Below are positions 48,034 through 57,319 of a stretch of 64,000 nucleotides of DNA, piece by piece. Numbering within the stretch: position 1 is the stretch's first letter; each line of letters starts with the position of its first letter. Under the pieces are notes generated by a model that did no database searches, was not told where the DNA came from, and saw only the letters and a list, made by a program, of their open reading frames with translations. Where the stretch lies: the NCBI RefSeq assembly GCF_002250505.1, contig NZ_NJGY01000001.1:2239878-2303877 (forward strand), given 5' to 3'. A program made the position numbers and the translations under genes. Source of the DNA: Janthinobacterium sp. PC23-8. GTDB taxonomy: Bacteria > Pseudomonadota > Gammaproteobacteria > Burkholderiales > Burkholderiaceae_D.

Positions 48034-50094
48034 TCAACCCTTGGGAGTGGCCAGCAGCGCCTTCATGCGCGCCAGGCGTTCCTTCGGTGAAATCACTTCC
48101 GACTCGGTCGGCACGGCGTCGCCCACGTCGAGTTCCATTTCCTTGACAAAGCGCGACACGTCGCAATGCACCTGCTCGCCGGCGCGCTTGCGCTTCTTGC
48201 ACCAGGTAATCTGCAAGGTGCGCTGGGCGCGCGTGATGCCCACGTACATCAGGCGACGTTCCTCCTGGATGCGCGCGGCCATGGTTTCGGGCGGCGCATC
48301 GGCGTCGCCCTTGTGCGGCAAGATGCCCTCTTCCACGCCGACCAGGAACACATGCGGAAACTCCAGTCCTTTCGAGGCATGCAGGGTCGACATGCGCACC
48401 GCATCCTGCTCTTCGTCCTTGCCTTCCAACATGGTCATCAGGGCCACCATCTGCGTCAGTTCCAGCACGTTTTTTTCTTCGCCGTCGCGGTCCTTGCCGC
48501 CCCGGCCGCGCTCCTTCAACCAGTTGACGAATTCAAGCACGTTCTGCCACTTGCTTTGCGCCTGCCGCTCTTCGAAGGCGTCGTACAGGTAGGACTCGTA
48601 ATGGATTTCCTTCATCATGTCGTCGAGCACTTCGGCCGCCGCGTCGCCGCTGCCGGCCGCGCCGGGCCGGCTGGCGCGCGATTCGAGGTCGTTGATGAAG
48701 TTGCAGAAATCCCTGAGCGGCCCCAGCTGACGATCGGTCAGCTTGGCTTCGATGCCGCCCTTGAACACGGCCTGGAACAGCGAACACTGCCACTGGCCCG
48801 AGAACGCCCCCAGCACCTCCAGGGTCGACTGGCCCACGCCCCGGCGCGGCGTGGTGACGGCGCGGATAAAGGCCGGATCGTCGTCTTCATTGGCCAAGAG
48901 GCGCAAATAGCTGATGATGTCCTTGATTTCGGCCTTGTCGAAAAAACTCTGGCCGCCGGAAATCGTGTATGGGATGCGCTCCTTGCGCAAGCACTGCTCG
49001 ATGATGCGCGCCTGGTGGTTGCCCCGGTACAAAATGGCGTAATCGGAAAATTTGTTCTTGCGTTCAAAATGGTCGGCCGAGATCATGATGGCGACCTGTT
49101 CCGCTTCCTGCTCGTCGGACTGCATGCCCAGTACCTTGATCGGCTCGCCCAGGCCATGCTCGGACCACAGCGACTTGTCAAACAATTTGGGGTTGTTGCC
49201 GATCACGGCATTGGCCGCATTCAGGATGCGCATGGTGGAGCGGTAATTCTGCTCCAGCTTGATCACGCGCAGGTCGGGGAAATCCGTTTCCAGGGTTTTC
49301 AGGTTTTCCACGGTGGCGCCGCGCCAGGCATAGATCGCCTGGTCGTCGTCGCCCACGGCGGTAAACATCGGCTTTTTGCCGATGCCCGTCACCATCAGTT
49401 TTACCAGTTCGTACTGGCAGGTATTGGTATCCTGGTATTCGTCGACCAGCAGGTAGCGCAGGCGGCGCTGCCATTTGTCGCGCACCGCGTCGTTGTTGCG
49501 GAACAATTCCACCGGCAAGCGGATCAGGTCGTCGAAGTCGACCGCCTGGTAGGCCGACAAGGTGGCCACGTAGCTGCGGTAGATGCGCGCCGCGTTCGCT
49601 TCGTCTTCATCCCTGGCTTGCGCCAGCGCCGTGTCCGGGTCGATCAGGCCGTTCTTCCACAGCGACATGGCGGTCTGGATCTGGCGAATGATCTGTTTAT
49701 CGGTGGTAATGGCAAGGTCTTGCACCAGCGAAAAGCAGTCGTCGCTGTCCATAATGGAAAAGCGGTCCTTCAGCCCCACGCCATTGGCTTCCTGGCGCAG
49801 GATTTTTACGCCCAGCGAGTGGAAGGTCGACACCGTTAACTGCTTGGCCTGGCGCGGCTGTTTTAATAACTTGGCAATGCGCTCCTGCATTTCCAGCGCC
49901 GCCTTGTTGGTAAAGGTCAATGCGGCGATGGTGCGCGGGTCGTAGCCGCGGTCTTCGATCAGGTGGGCGATCTTTTGCGTGATCACGCGCGTCTTGCCCG
50001 AGCCGGCGCCGGCCAGCACCAGGCAGGGGCCGTCGAGATAGGTGACGGCTTCGCTTTGGGGAGCGTTCAGGCCGAATTGTGGTGCTTTGGACAT
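48034..50094 (-). CDS. rep: ATP-dependent DNA helicase Rep
   Basis: A 686-residue superfamily 1A 3'-5' helicase that clears proteins ahead of replication forks and restarts stalled forks. Q motif and Walker A: LNAPQSEAVTYLDGPCLVLAGAGSGKTRVITQKIAHLI, the form typical of Rep rather than UvrD. Further motifs are LLVDEYQDTN, FTAVGDDDQAIYAWRGA, LEQNYRS and MSTLHASKGLEFPHVFLVG. Start 50094 (MSKAPQFGLN) fits the family; the frame runs to 50190 without support. Confidence 0.93.
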   Translation of the reverse strand: MSKAPQFGLNAPQSEAVTYLDGPCLVLAGAGSGKTRVITQKIAHLIEDRGYDPRTIAALTFTNKAALEMQERIAKLLKQPRQAKQLTVSTFHSLGVKILRQEANGVGLKDRFSIMDSDDCFSLVQDLAITTDKQIIRQIQTAMSLWKNGLIDPDTALAQARDEDEANAARIYRSYVATLSAYQAVDFDDLIRLPVELFRNNDAVRDKWQRRLRYLLVDEYQDTNTCQYELVKLMVTGIGKKPMFTAVGDDDQAIYAWRGATVENLKTLETDFPDLRVIKLEQNYRSTMRILNAANAVIGNNPKLFDKSLWSEHGLGEPIKVLGMQSDEQEAEQVAIMISADHFERKNKFSDYAILYRGNHQARIIEQCLRKERIPYTISGGQSFFDKAEIKDIISYLRLLANEDDDPAFIRAVTTPRRGVGQSTLEVLGAFSGQWQCSLFQAVFKGGIEAKLTDRQLGPLRDFCNFINDLESRASRPGAAGSGDAAAEVLDDMMKEIHYESYLYDAFEERQAQSKWQNVLEFVNWLKERGRGGKDRDGEEKNVLELTQMVALMTMLEGKDEEQDAVRMSTLHASKGLEFPHVFLVGVEEGILPHKGDADAPPETMAARIQEERRLMYVGITRAQRTLQITWCKKRKRAGEQVHCDVSRFVKEMELDVGDAVPTESEVISPKERLARMKALLATPKG

Positions 50095-50298
50095 CAGGGT
50101 ATTTCCGCAGGGAATAGCGGCCCATTGTAACAGCGTCGTGTGCGCTGTTTGCACGGCCGACGGTCTTGATAAATGCCGCATGGGCGCCATGTTGGCCGAT
50201 TCAATCCATGCGGCGCAGCCCGGGCTGGAGTACCATTCCGGCTATGATTCCAGCTATAACGCCCGCCCTTGCGCCCCAACCTCTAGAATGGCCGTCCC

Positions 50299-50784
50299 AT
50301 GAAATTTGAACATCTGATTGAAATCAACGATCCCCTCAACCCGCTGATCGATACCCTGACGGTCGAACAGGTCTGGCGCGGCCTGGTGTTGCGCGCCGAG
50401 TCGCCCAAGCTGTTCGTGCCGCACCTGGACGCGTGCGACATCAGCGAGCGCACCGACAGCGGTTTTTCACGCCGCCTGCGCTACGGCGAACTGGTGATCG
50501 AAGACAAGGTCGTGCTGCTGCCGCAATTGCAGGTGCGCTATCAAGTGGCGGCGCAAAAGGAGATCAGCGCCTCGTCCCTGGTGATGACCATCGAAATGCC
50601 CGATGAATACAGCCTGTGGGTGCGCTTCCAGTATGACGACGGGCATGACGTTGCCACCGATGCGGCCAACGCCATGTACGACGACTTCCGCCGCTCGGCC
50701 TACCAGGAGTCCGATATCGACACCATCCGCGTGCTGCGCGAGCTGGCGGCGGAAGGCCGGCTCGACACGGGTTTGCTGAACTGA
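50299..50784 (+). CDS. SRPBCC/DUF1857 family protein
   Basis: A 161-residue START-like beta-barrel protein of the AtaL/DUF1857 type (MKFEHLIEINDPLNPLIDTLTVEQVWRGLVLRAESPKLFVPHLDAC). Such proteins bind small hydrophobic ligands; no catalytic role is known for this one. It is convergent with the flavoprotein gene, with one base between them. Confidence 0.85.
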   Translation: MKFEHLIEINDPLNPLIDTLTVEQVWRGLVLRAESPKLFVPHLDACDISERTDSGFSRRLRYGELVIEDKVVLLPQLQVRYQVAAQKEISASSLVMTIEMPDEYSLWVRFQYDDGHDVATDAANAMYDDFRRSAYQESDIDTIRVLRELAAEGRLDTGLLN

Positions 50785-50785
50785 A

Positions 50786-52246
50786 TCACGCGCCCGGCGT
50801 GCAGTCGGCGCAGGCCGGCACGTCGCCGGGACCTTTTTGCAGGTGCAGCGCCAGTTCGCGCAAGGCCGTGCGCACGCCCTCTTCGACGACCGGGTGGTAG
50901 AACGGCATGTCGAGCATGGCGTGTACCGTCAGCTGCGCCTGGCAAGCCCAGGCCAGCAAGTGGCCCAGGTGTTCGGCACGCGGGGCAATCATTTCGGCGC
51001 CCAGGAAACGCTGGCTGCCGAACTCGGCGTACACACGCAATAGCCCATGGTTTTGCAGCATCACGCGGCTGCGACCCTGGTTGCCGAATGACACCGCGCC
51101 TACCGCGAAGCGGCCCGCATGGGTGATGCACAGTTGCTGGTAGGTCGCGCCCACGGTGGCGATCTGCGGCTCGGTAAAGGCCACGCCCAGCGGCGTGCGG
51201 CGCAGGCCCGGTTGCACCTCGGGAAAGCGCGCCGCATTCTCGCCGGCAATGCGGCCCTGGTCGGCCGCCTCGGGCAGCAGGGGCAGCTCGTCGCTGGCGT
51301 CGCCGGCGATAAAGATGGCGCTCTTGCCGCACTGCATGGTGTGCTTGTCATACAAGGGCACGCCATGGCGGTCGAGTTCAATTTGCGCCGTTTCCAGGCC
51401 GATGCCGTGCACATTCGGGCTGCGGCCGATGGCGGCCAGCACATACTCGAACTGCTCGGTTTTTTCATTTCCTTCGCCATCGCGGCTGGTCAGCAATACG
51501 CCGGCGCCATCGTCGGTTTTGGCCAGATGCGCCACGCTGGTCTGGAAGCGCAGATCGAATTGCCCGCCCAAGACCTTGCCCGCTTCGGCCAGCACCAGCG
51601 GATCGGTCAGCTGCGCCACCCTGGCGCCGCGCGCAAACAGGGTCACGCGCACGCCCAGGCGCGCCAGCGCCTGCCCCAGTTCCAGGCCGATCACGCCGGC
51701 GCCCACCACCGCCAGCGAGCGCGGCAGGTCGGTCCAGGCGAACACGGCATCGCTGGTAATGACGCGCTCGCCCGCCGCCTTCCATTCGGGTGGCACGATG
51801 GGCGAGGAACCGGTGGCGATCACCACGCTGGCGGCCTCGACAATCGTGTGCTCATCGACCTGCAGCTTGCCGGGCGCGATAAAGCGGGCGTGGCCGCGCA
51901 ATTTTTCTTCGTCCGCAATCGCATCGACGCCGTCGAGCACGAAGCCGACAAAGCGGTCGCGCTCGCTGCGCACGCGCGCCATCACCTGCTGGCCGTCGAT
52001 CCGCAGCGCGCCCGGATGCACGCCGAATGCGGGCGCGGCCGTCACCGCATGGGCCGCTTCGGCGGCGGCGATCAGCAGTTTGCTGGGCATGCAGCCGACC
52101 CGCGCGCAGGTGGTGCCGTAGGGGCCGCTTTCCATCAGCAGCACGCGCTTGCCGTGCTGGCGCGCCGCCTTGTGCGCCGTCAGGCCGGCCGTGCCGCTGC
52201 CGATCACGGCCACGTCCACCCGGATAGTCTTGATGTCCTTGTTCAT
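50786..52246 (-). CDS. dihydrolipoamide dehydrogenase-like flavoprotein
   Basis: A 486-residue pyridine nucleotide-disulfide oxidoreductase. FAD-binding GSGTAGLTAHKAARQHGKRV (about residue 18), redox disulfide in CARVGCMPSK, NAD-binding VVGAGVIGLELGQALARLG and the C-terminal dimer domain with His in MPFYHPVVEEGVRTALRELA. The active-site spacing CxxxxC with ARVG (instead of LNVG) and the absence of a 2-oxoacid dehydrogenase operon mark it as the stand-alone Lpd-like subtype, whose partner is unknown. Start 52246 is chosen because the longer frame begins with TTG. Confidence 0.9.
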   Translation of the reverse strand: MNKDIKTIRVDVAVIGSGTAGLTAHKAARQHGKRVLLMESGPYGTTCARVGCMPSKLLIAAAEAAHAVTAAPAFGVHPGALRIDGQQVMARVRSERDRFVGFVLDGVDAIADEEKLRGHARFIAPGKLQVDEHTIVEAASVVIATGSSPIVPPEWKAAGERVITSDAVFAWTDLPRSLAVVGAGVIGLELGQALARLGVRVTLFARGARVAQLTDPLVLAEAGKVLGGQFDLRFQTSVAHLAKTDDGAGVLLTSRDGEGNEKTEQFEYVLAAIGRSPNVHGIGLETAQIELDRHGVPLYDKHTMQCGKSAIFIAGDASDELPLLPEAADQGRIAGENAARFPEVQPGLRRTPLGVAFTEPQIATVGATYQQLCITHAGRFAVGAVSFGNQGRSRVMLQNHGLLRVYAEFGSQRFLGAEMIAPRAEHLGHLLAWACQAQLTVHAMLDMPFYHPVVEEGVRTALRELALHLQKGPGDVPACADCTPGA

Positions 52247-52369
52247 TGTTGCCACCAATCAGTTCATTCGATGAGCATGCATACTACCCTGTTGGCACAG
52301 AAAAGGTTTTGCCAGGCAGCACTGATATATTAGTATGGCTGATTATGTTCACCGGTATAAGTGCAGCTC

Positions 52370-53251
52370 ATGGTATCACTCGATTATCGCGCGCTGGCCG
52401 TGCTCGACGCCGTCGCCAGCCATGGCAGCTTCGAGAAGGCCGCCGTGGCGCTGGGCATCAGCGGGCCGGCCGTCGCGCAGCGCATCAAGGCGCTGGAAGA
52501 CGCCAGCGGGCGCCTGTTGATCATCCGTGGCCAACCGGCCGTGCCCACCGGCCTGGGCCAGCGCCTGATCACGCACCACCGCCACGTCAAACTGATGGAG
52601 GCCTCGCTCGATATCGACCTGGGCAATACCGTCAGCATGCCCGGGCTGGCCATTGCCATCGATGATGACAGCCTGGCGACCTGGTTTCCCGACGTCCTGG
52701 CGCCGCTGCTGGCGCCGCCGCGCTGCCAGCTCGAGGTGCGTCTGGCCGACAGCGGTACCGCCCTGCAAATGCTGCGCGACGGCACGGTGTTTGGCTGCGT
52801 GGCCAGTGACACGGCGCCAGAGGCCACCGCTGCCAGCGTGACGCCGCTGGGCAGCTTGCACTACGTCTGCGTGGCCACGCCGGTGTTTGCCGGCCACTGG
52901 TTCAGCGACGGTTTCAGCGCTGCGGCGGCGCAGTTGGCGCCGGCCGTGGTGGGCCAGCACAGCCTGCTGGCGCGCCTGCTGGCAGAGCAACTGGCCCTGC
53001 AGGTGCCGTTTCCCCATCATAGCCTGCCGGCGGAAGCGGCGCGGCGCGCCTGCATCGAGCAGGGCCTGGCCTATGGCCTGATGCCGCAGCGCCTGGCCGC
53101 GCCCTTGCTGGCCACCGACCGCCTGGTCGATCTGCTGCCTGGCCGTACGCTGGCGGTGCCGCTGTACTGGCATGCCTGGAGCCTCGATACGCCATTGACC
53201 CAATTGTTGTCGGAACAGGTGGTGCGCTCGGCGCGTGCCTGGTTGCGTTGA
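52370..53251 (+). CDS. argP: LysR-family regulator ArgP
   Basis: A 293-residue LysR-type regulator of the ArgP/IciA type, which senses lysine and arginine and commonly controls a LysE-type exporter. The HTH at residues 1-60 reads DYRALAVLDAVASHGSFEKAAVALGISGPAVAQRIKALED; the RG-PAVPTGLGQRLI segment also follows ArgP. The ATG at 52370 is preferred over a GTG nine bases before. It is divergent from the flavoprotein gene, not from lysE, so its target is not evident here. Tail to tail with priA with no spacer. Confidence 0.9.
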   Translation: MVSLDYRALAVLDAVASHGSFEKAAVALGISGPAVAQRIKALEDASGRLLIIRGQPAVPTGLGQRLITHHRHVKLMEASLDIDLGNTVSMPGLAIAIDDDSLATWFPDVLAPLLAPPRCQLEVRLADSGTALQMLRDGTVFGCVASDTAPEATAASVTPLGSLHYVCVATPVFAGHWFSDGFSAAAAQLAPAVVGQHSLLARLLAEQLALQVPFPHHSLPAEAARRACIEQGLAYGLMPQRLAAPLLATDRLVDLLPGRTLAVPLYWHAWSLDTPLTQLLSEQVVRSARAWLR

Positions 53252-55273
53252 TCAGATATCGAGCGGATCGACTTCCAGCGACCATTTCACGCGCGTCTTC
53301 ATGGCGCGCAAGGCCGCCAGCCATTCTTTCAGGAAGGCCTGCAGCGCCGGGCGCGAGCTTGACTCCAGCAACAACTGGGCGCGGTCAACGTTGTAGACGC
53401 GCGTCATGCTCATCGGAATCGGATCGTTGAGGGTAATCGCCGGATGCGCCATGCAGTCCTTGGCCGCCTGCAGAAATTCGATGGCGCTCGCCAGTTCCGG
53501 CGCTTCGGCGCGCAGCAGCGCCTGAAACAGATACGGTGGCAGTGCCGCCTGCGCTCGCTCTTCGAGCAAGGTGGTGGCGAAATGGTCGTAATCGTGGCTG
53601 ACCACGGCGTCATACAGCGGATGGCGCGCATAGCGGGTCTGGATCAGCACTTCGGAAACGCTGCCGCCCTCGGTCTGCGCGGCCCGCCCGGCCCGGCCCG
53701 CCACCTGCATCAGCTGGGCGAACAGGCGCTCGCTGGCGCGGTAGTCCTGCGAAAACAGCGCCGTGTCCGGGTTCAGGATACCGACCAGGGTGAGCTTTTT
53801 GAAGTCATGGCCCTTGGCCACCATCTGCGTGCCGATCAGGATATCGACTTCGCCGCGGTGCACGGTGTCGAACGCTTGCTGCGCGCTGCCCTTCTTGCGC
53901 GTGGAATCGGCATCGATGCGCAGGATGCGCGCCTCGGGAAACAGTTGCTGCAAGCCCTCTTCCACGCGCTGCGTGCCGCGGCCCAGCGGCTGCAGATCGA
54001 CATTGCCGCAGGTTGGGCAATGGCGCGGGATGCGCAATTCCAGGCTGCAATGGTGGCAGCGCAGCCGGTGCTCGGGTTTGTGCAGCACCATAAACGAGGT
54101 GCAACGGGTGCAGTTGCTGATCCAGCCGCACGATTCGCAGCAGATCACCGGCGAATAGCCGCGCCGGTTCAAGAACAGCAGCGACTGCTCGCCGCGTTCC
54201 ATGCGCAGTTTCAATGCCGCCACCAGATGCGACGTCAGCCCATCCTTCGGCTTGTCGCGCTCCATGTCGAGCAGTTTGACGCGCGGCAAGACGGCGTTTT
54301 TCACGGCGCGCTCGCGCAACTCGAGCTTGCGGTAGCGCCCCGTCTGCGCGTGGTGCCAGCTTTCCAGCGAGGGCGTGGCCGAACCGAGCACGATGGGAAT
54401 CTGCAACTGCCAGGCGCGCCAGACGGCCAGGTCGCGCGCCGAATAGCGCAAGCCTTCCTGCTGCTTGTAGGAAGGATCGTGCTCCTCGTCGATGACGATC
54501 AGTTTCAGGTTCGGCAAGGACGCCAGGATGGCCAGCCGCGTGCCCAGCACGATGCGCGCCTGGCCCTGGTGGGCGGCAAGCCAGTGCAGCATGCGCTCGC
54601 CCTCGGACAGGCTGCTGTGCAAGGTGGCCAGCATGACGCCGGGAAAGCGGGCGCGGATATTGCCTTCCAGCTGGGGCGTGAGGTTGATTTCCGGCACCAG
54701 GATCAGGATCTGCGCCGCTTGCTCGCGCGCCAGCACCCGGGCGCAGGCCTGCAGATAGACTTCGGTCTTGCCGCTGCCGGTCACGCCGTACAACAAGGTC
54801 GGCTTGAAGCCTTGCGCGCCGCCGATGGCGTCCACCGCTTCCTGCTGTGCAGGGTTCAGCGGCGGCATGTTCAGCGGCGTGCCGTCATGCGCCTCCTTCA
54901 GCTTGGCCAGCTTCTTGATGGCGCGGTCGAGCGCCACCGTGGTCAGCACGCGCAGGTTTTTAGGCAAGCCCGGCAGCGCCACTTCGCCCAGCGGACGCTG
55001 GTAATAATCGGCGGCGAACGCGGCCAGCGCCAGCCATTGCCCGGACAAGGGCGTCAGCTGGCTGCGCACGGCCAGCACATCTTTCATTTTCGCATCGGGC
55101 ACCTCGGTGCTGTCGGCCACGCCGACGATCAGGCCCATCACTTCGCGCCGGCCGAACGGCACCAGCGCCAGCTGGCCGATCTGCGGCAGGGACGCGTCGT
55201 CGCTGCGCCAGCGATAGTCGAACAGGGTGTCGAGGGGAGTATCGAGCGCGATTTTCAGAATGCACTGCGCCAT
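53252..55273 (-). CDS. priA: primosomal protein N' (replication restart helicase)
   Basis: A 673-residue 3'-5' helicase that recognises abandoned forks and reloads DnaB. 3' DNA-binding domain at the N-terminus, Walker A GVTGSGKTEVYLQ (about residue 165), DEEHDPSYKQQEG, GSATPSLESW, the zinc-binding region with CCESCGWISNCTRC...CHHCSLE...CPTCG, and the C-terminal motifs DILIGTQMVAKGHDF and QVAGRAGR. Length and domains are complete. The 800-base space upstream holds the DnaA-box modules. Confidence 0.97.
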   Translation of the reverse strand: MAQCILKIALDTPLDTLFDYRWRSDDASLPQIGQLALVPFGRREVMGLIVGVADSTEVPDAKMKDVLAVRSQLTPLSGQWLALAAFAADYYQRPLGEVALPGLPKNLRVLTTVALDRAIKKLAKLKEAHDGTPLNMPPLNPAQQEAVDAIGGAQGFKPTLLYGVTGSGKTEVYLQACARVLAREQAAQILILVPEINLTPQLEGNIRARFPGVMLATLHSSLSEGERMLHWLAAHQGQARIVLGTRLAILASLPNLKLIVIDEEHDPSYKQQEGLRYSARDLAVWRAWQLQIPIVLGSATPSLESWHHAQTGRYRKLELRERAVKNAVLPRVKLLDMERDKPKDGLTSHLVAALKLRMERGEQSLLFLNRRGYSPVICCESCGWISNCTRCTSFMVLHKPEHRLRCHHCSLELRIPRHCPTCGNVDLQPLGRGTQRVEEGLQQLFPEARILRIDADSTRKKGSAQQAFDTVHRGEVDILIGTQMVAKGHDFKKLTLVGILNPDTALFSQDYRASERLFAQLMQVAGRAGRAAQTEGGSVSEVLIQTRYARHPLYDAVVSHDYDHFATTLLEERAQAALPPYLFQALLRAEAPELASAIEFLQAAKDCMAHPAITLNDPIPMSMTRVYNVDRAQLLLESSSRPALQAFLKEWLAALRAMKTRVKWSLEVDPLDI

Positions 55274-55380
55274 GGGTCTTGCCTATTCCAGGTTGATAAC
55301 AGGGTAACAGCGCGGCAGGCGCACCGCCGGCCATGATACTTGGTCTCGCCAGGAAAGCAGGGCCAGCCAGAAGATAATTC

Positions 55381-55553
55381 TGTGGATAACTTTGTGGACA
55401 AAGCAAAATTAACCGTCAAAATACGCAGTGCATACAATGCCAATCGCCGTCAAGAGCGCACGTTAAATAAATTAACCTTTTAAAATCAGCAACTTGAAAA
55501 GCAGCTGCCCGGCAGGGCCAAAATGGCAGGCTTAACTCGGCAGCTGTGCATAA
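55381..55553 (+). repeat. DnaA-box/IHF module, copy A
   Basis: DnaA boxes TGTGGATAA (55381-55389, perfect) and TGTGGACAA (55393-55401, one mismatch) are 12 bases apart start to start. An AT-rich stretch and an IHF-type site AATCAGCAACTTG (55484-55496) follow, then CCCGGCAGGG (55508-55517), then DnaA box TGTGCATAA (55545-55553, perfect to TTATNCACA). The order and spacing are repeated in copy B. Confidence 0.8.
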
Positions 55554-55778
55554 CTGAGCCATTTCGGCGCTTGTTTCTTGGCATTAATCACGGTCGCCAT
55601 GATATGCATCAACGCATTTCCCCCGAAATCGGCACACATGGATACACCGCCGGGCACGGCCGCATGTGGATCACGATGGCAAGTTAACACGGCTTCAATC
55701 ATCATGCGGTGCACCATGCATCTCAGGTAAAACCTGCACATCGCCGCTAAGTCCCGGTTAACAAAATGCTTTTCGTTT

Positions 55779-55976
55779 TTATCCACAGAATCTGTTGATA
55801 ACTTTGTGGACAATGAAGGAATAACGGCGTCTGCAGGACGAACAACCTTGGCCGATATGCCGGCACGGTTTACCACGCCGCATATTAATCTATTTAAAAT
55901 CAATGACTTGCAATATCCTCCCGGGCAGGGATTTATCACTGCCTGTTATTTCCGCAGTAAAAAAAATTGTGCATAA
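55779..55976 (+). repeat. DnaA-box/IHF module, copy B
   Basis: DnaA box TTATCCACA (55779-55787, perfect, opposite orientation), TGTTGATAA (55793-55801, one mismatch), TGTGGACAA (55805-55813), IHF-type site AATCAATGACTTG (55898-55910, exact to WATCAANNNNTTR), CCCGGGCAGGG (55920-55930), and DnaA box TGTGCATAA (55968-55976, perfect). Same order as copy A; distances differ by only 2-10 bases. Confidence 0.8.
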
Positions 55977-56004
55977 GTCGGTTTTCATGCAGTGGTGGCG
56001 CCAA

Positions 56005-56040
56005 CAAAAAAGGCAGGCTTCCTGTGGAAAACCTGCCTTT
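56005..56040 (-). terminator. hemE terminator
   Basis: AAAGGCAGG, a 14-base loop, CCTGCCTTT; the run of A before it gives a T run on the minus strand, 35 bases after the hemE stop. Confidence 0.85.
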
Positions 56041-56074
56041 GCGGTGCCGGCGACAGGCGCTGGCGGGCGACTAG

Positions 56075-57160
56075 TCAGCGGCCGGCGCGCATGGCGCGGC
56101 TCTGGCTGTGCACGGCTTCCACCATGGCCCCCACCGATTCAGGCGGCGTGAACTGGGAAATGCCATGACCGAGGTTGAATACGTGGCCCGTGCCTTCGGA
56201 CGGCGCGCCAAAGGCGTTCAACACCTTGCTCACTTCGGCGCGGATCTGGTCCGGGCTGGCGAACAGGATGGCCGGGTCCAGGTTGCCCTGCAAGCCGACT
56301 TTATGGCCCACCAGCTGGCGCGCGCGCGCCAGGTTGACGGTCCAGTCCAGGCCGACGGCGTCGGCGCCGATATCGGCGATCTGCTCGATCCACTGGCCGC
56401 CGCCCTTGGTAAAGACGATGGCGGGAATCTGCACGCCATCCTTGTCGCGTTTCAGCTGCGCCACTACCTGCCGCATGTAAGCGAGCGAGAATTCCTGATA
56501 GGCGCCATCGGCCAGCGCACCGCCCCAGGAATCGAAAATCATCACCGCTTGCGCGCCGGCATCGATCTGCGCGTTCAGGTATTGCGCCACCGAGGTGGCG
56601 TTGATCGCCAGGATGTGGTGCATCAGCTCGGGGCGGTTGTACAGCATCTTCTTGATGGTGTGAAATTCTTTCGAGCCGCCGCCTTCCACCATATAGCAGG
56701 CCAGGGTCCACGGGCTGCCGGAAAAGCCGATCAGCGGCACGCGGCCATTGAGTTCGGTGCGGATCTGCGTGACGGCCTTGAAGACGTAGTCGAGCGATTC
56801 CAGGTCCGGCACTTGCAGCGCCATCACGTCCTGTTCGGTACGCAGCGGGCGCTCGAATTTCGGCCCTTCGCCATCGGCGAAATACAGGCCCAGGCCCATC
56901 GCATCGGGCACCGTCAGGATGTCGGAAAACAGGATCGCCGCGTCCAGTGGAAAGCGATCCAAAGGCTGCAGGGTCACTTCGGTGGCGTAATCGGGATTTT
57001 TTGCCAGGCCCAGGAAGGAGCCGGCCCGCTCGCGCGTGGCGCGGTATTCGGGCAGGTAGCGGCCGGCCTGGCGCATCAGCCAGACCGGCGTATGCTCGGT
57101 CGGCTGGCGCAGCAGGGCGCGCAAAAAGGTGTCGTTCTGGAGCGGAGCAAATTGTGGCAT
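56075..57160 (-). CDS. hemE: uroporphyrinogen decarboxylase
   Basis: A 361-residue enzyme that removes four carboxyl groups from uroporphyrinogen III to give coproporphyrinogen III in haem synthesis. Signature 1 [17 protein letters not shown] (near residue 25) and signature 2 [19 protein letters not shown] (near residue 145) are both intact, and [18 protein letters not shown] carries the catalytic Asp. The ATG at 57160 is used; the longest frame starts with TTG three codons earlier. It is divergent from the S9 peptidase gene. Confidence 0.97.
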   Translation of the reverse strand: MPQFAPLQNDTFLRALLRQPTEHTPVWLMRQAGRYLPEYRATRERAGSFLGLAKNPDYATEVTLQPLDRFPLDAAILFSDILTVPDAMGLGLYFADGEGPKFERPLRTEQDVMALQVPDLESLDYVFKAVTQIRTELNGRVPLIGFSGSPWTLACYMVEGGGSKEFHTIKKMLYNRPELMHHILAINATSVAQYLNAQIDAGAQAVMIFDSWGGALADGAYQEFSLAYMRQVVAQLKRDKDGVQIPAIVFTKGGGQWIEQIADIGADAVGLDWTVNLARARQLVGHKVGLQGNLDPAILFASPDQIRAEVSKVLNAFGAPSEGTGHVFNLGHGISQFTPPESVGAMVEAVHSQSRAMRAGR

Positions 57161-57319
57161 GGCAGGCAATCTAGCTTGGGGGAAGCGGTATTATCGCATC
57201 CAATTGCCGCAAGTTCATTGATTCCGGTAACGCTTTGCAGCAATTGGCGCAGCTTGCGCGCTTCCTTTATGATGATGCACGCCTGGCGCCTGGCGCCCCA
57301 TCGAACCATGGAGTTCCGC

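Larger units (their letters stand above)
55274..56074. other. 801-base non-coding region with DnaA-box modules
   Basis: Between the start of priA and the end of hemE there is no convincing gene. A 135-residue minus-strand frame (55532-55939) has no homology pattern and crosses the repeats. The region holds seven DnaA-box-like nonamers, two IHF-type sites, AT-rich stretches (55473-55486 and 55880-55900) and the hemE terminator. Confidence 0.8.

Noticed and set aside
55532-55939. 135-residue minus-strand open frame between priA and hemE
   Set aside because: It crosses both DnaA-box modules and has no family pattern or ribosome binding site; Cys/His content and codon use are unlike neighbouring genes.
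56108-57319. Upstream extension of the S9 peptidase frame by about 400 residues
   Set aside because: The extension lies antisense to hemE, and a good ribosome binding site precedes the ATG at 57320.
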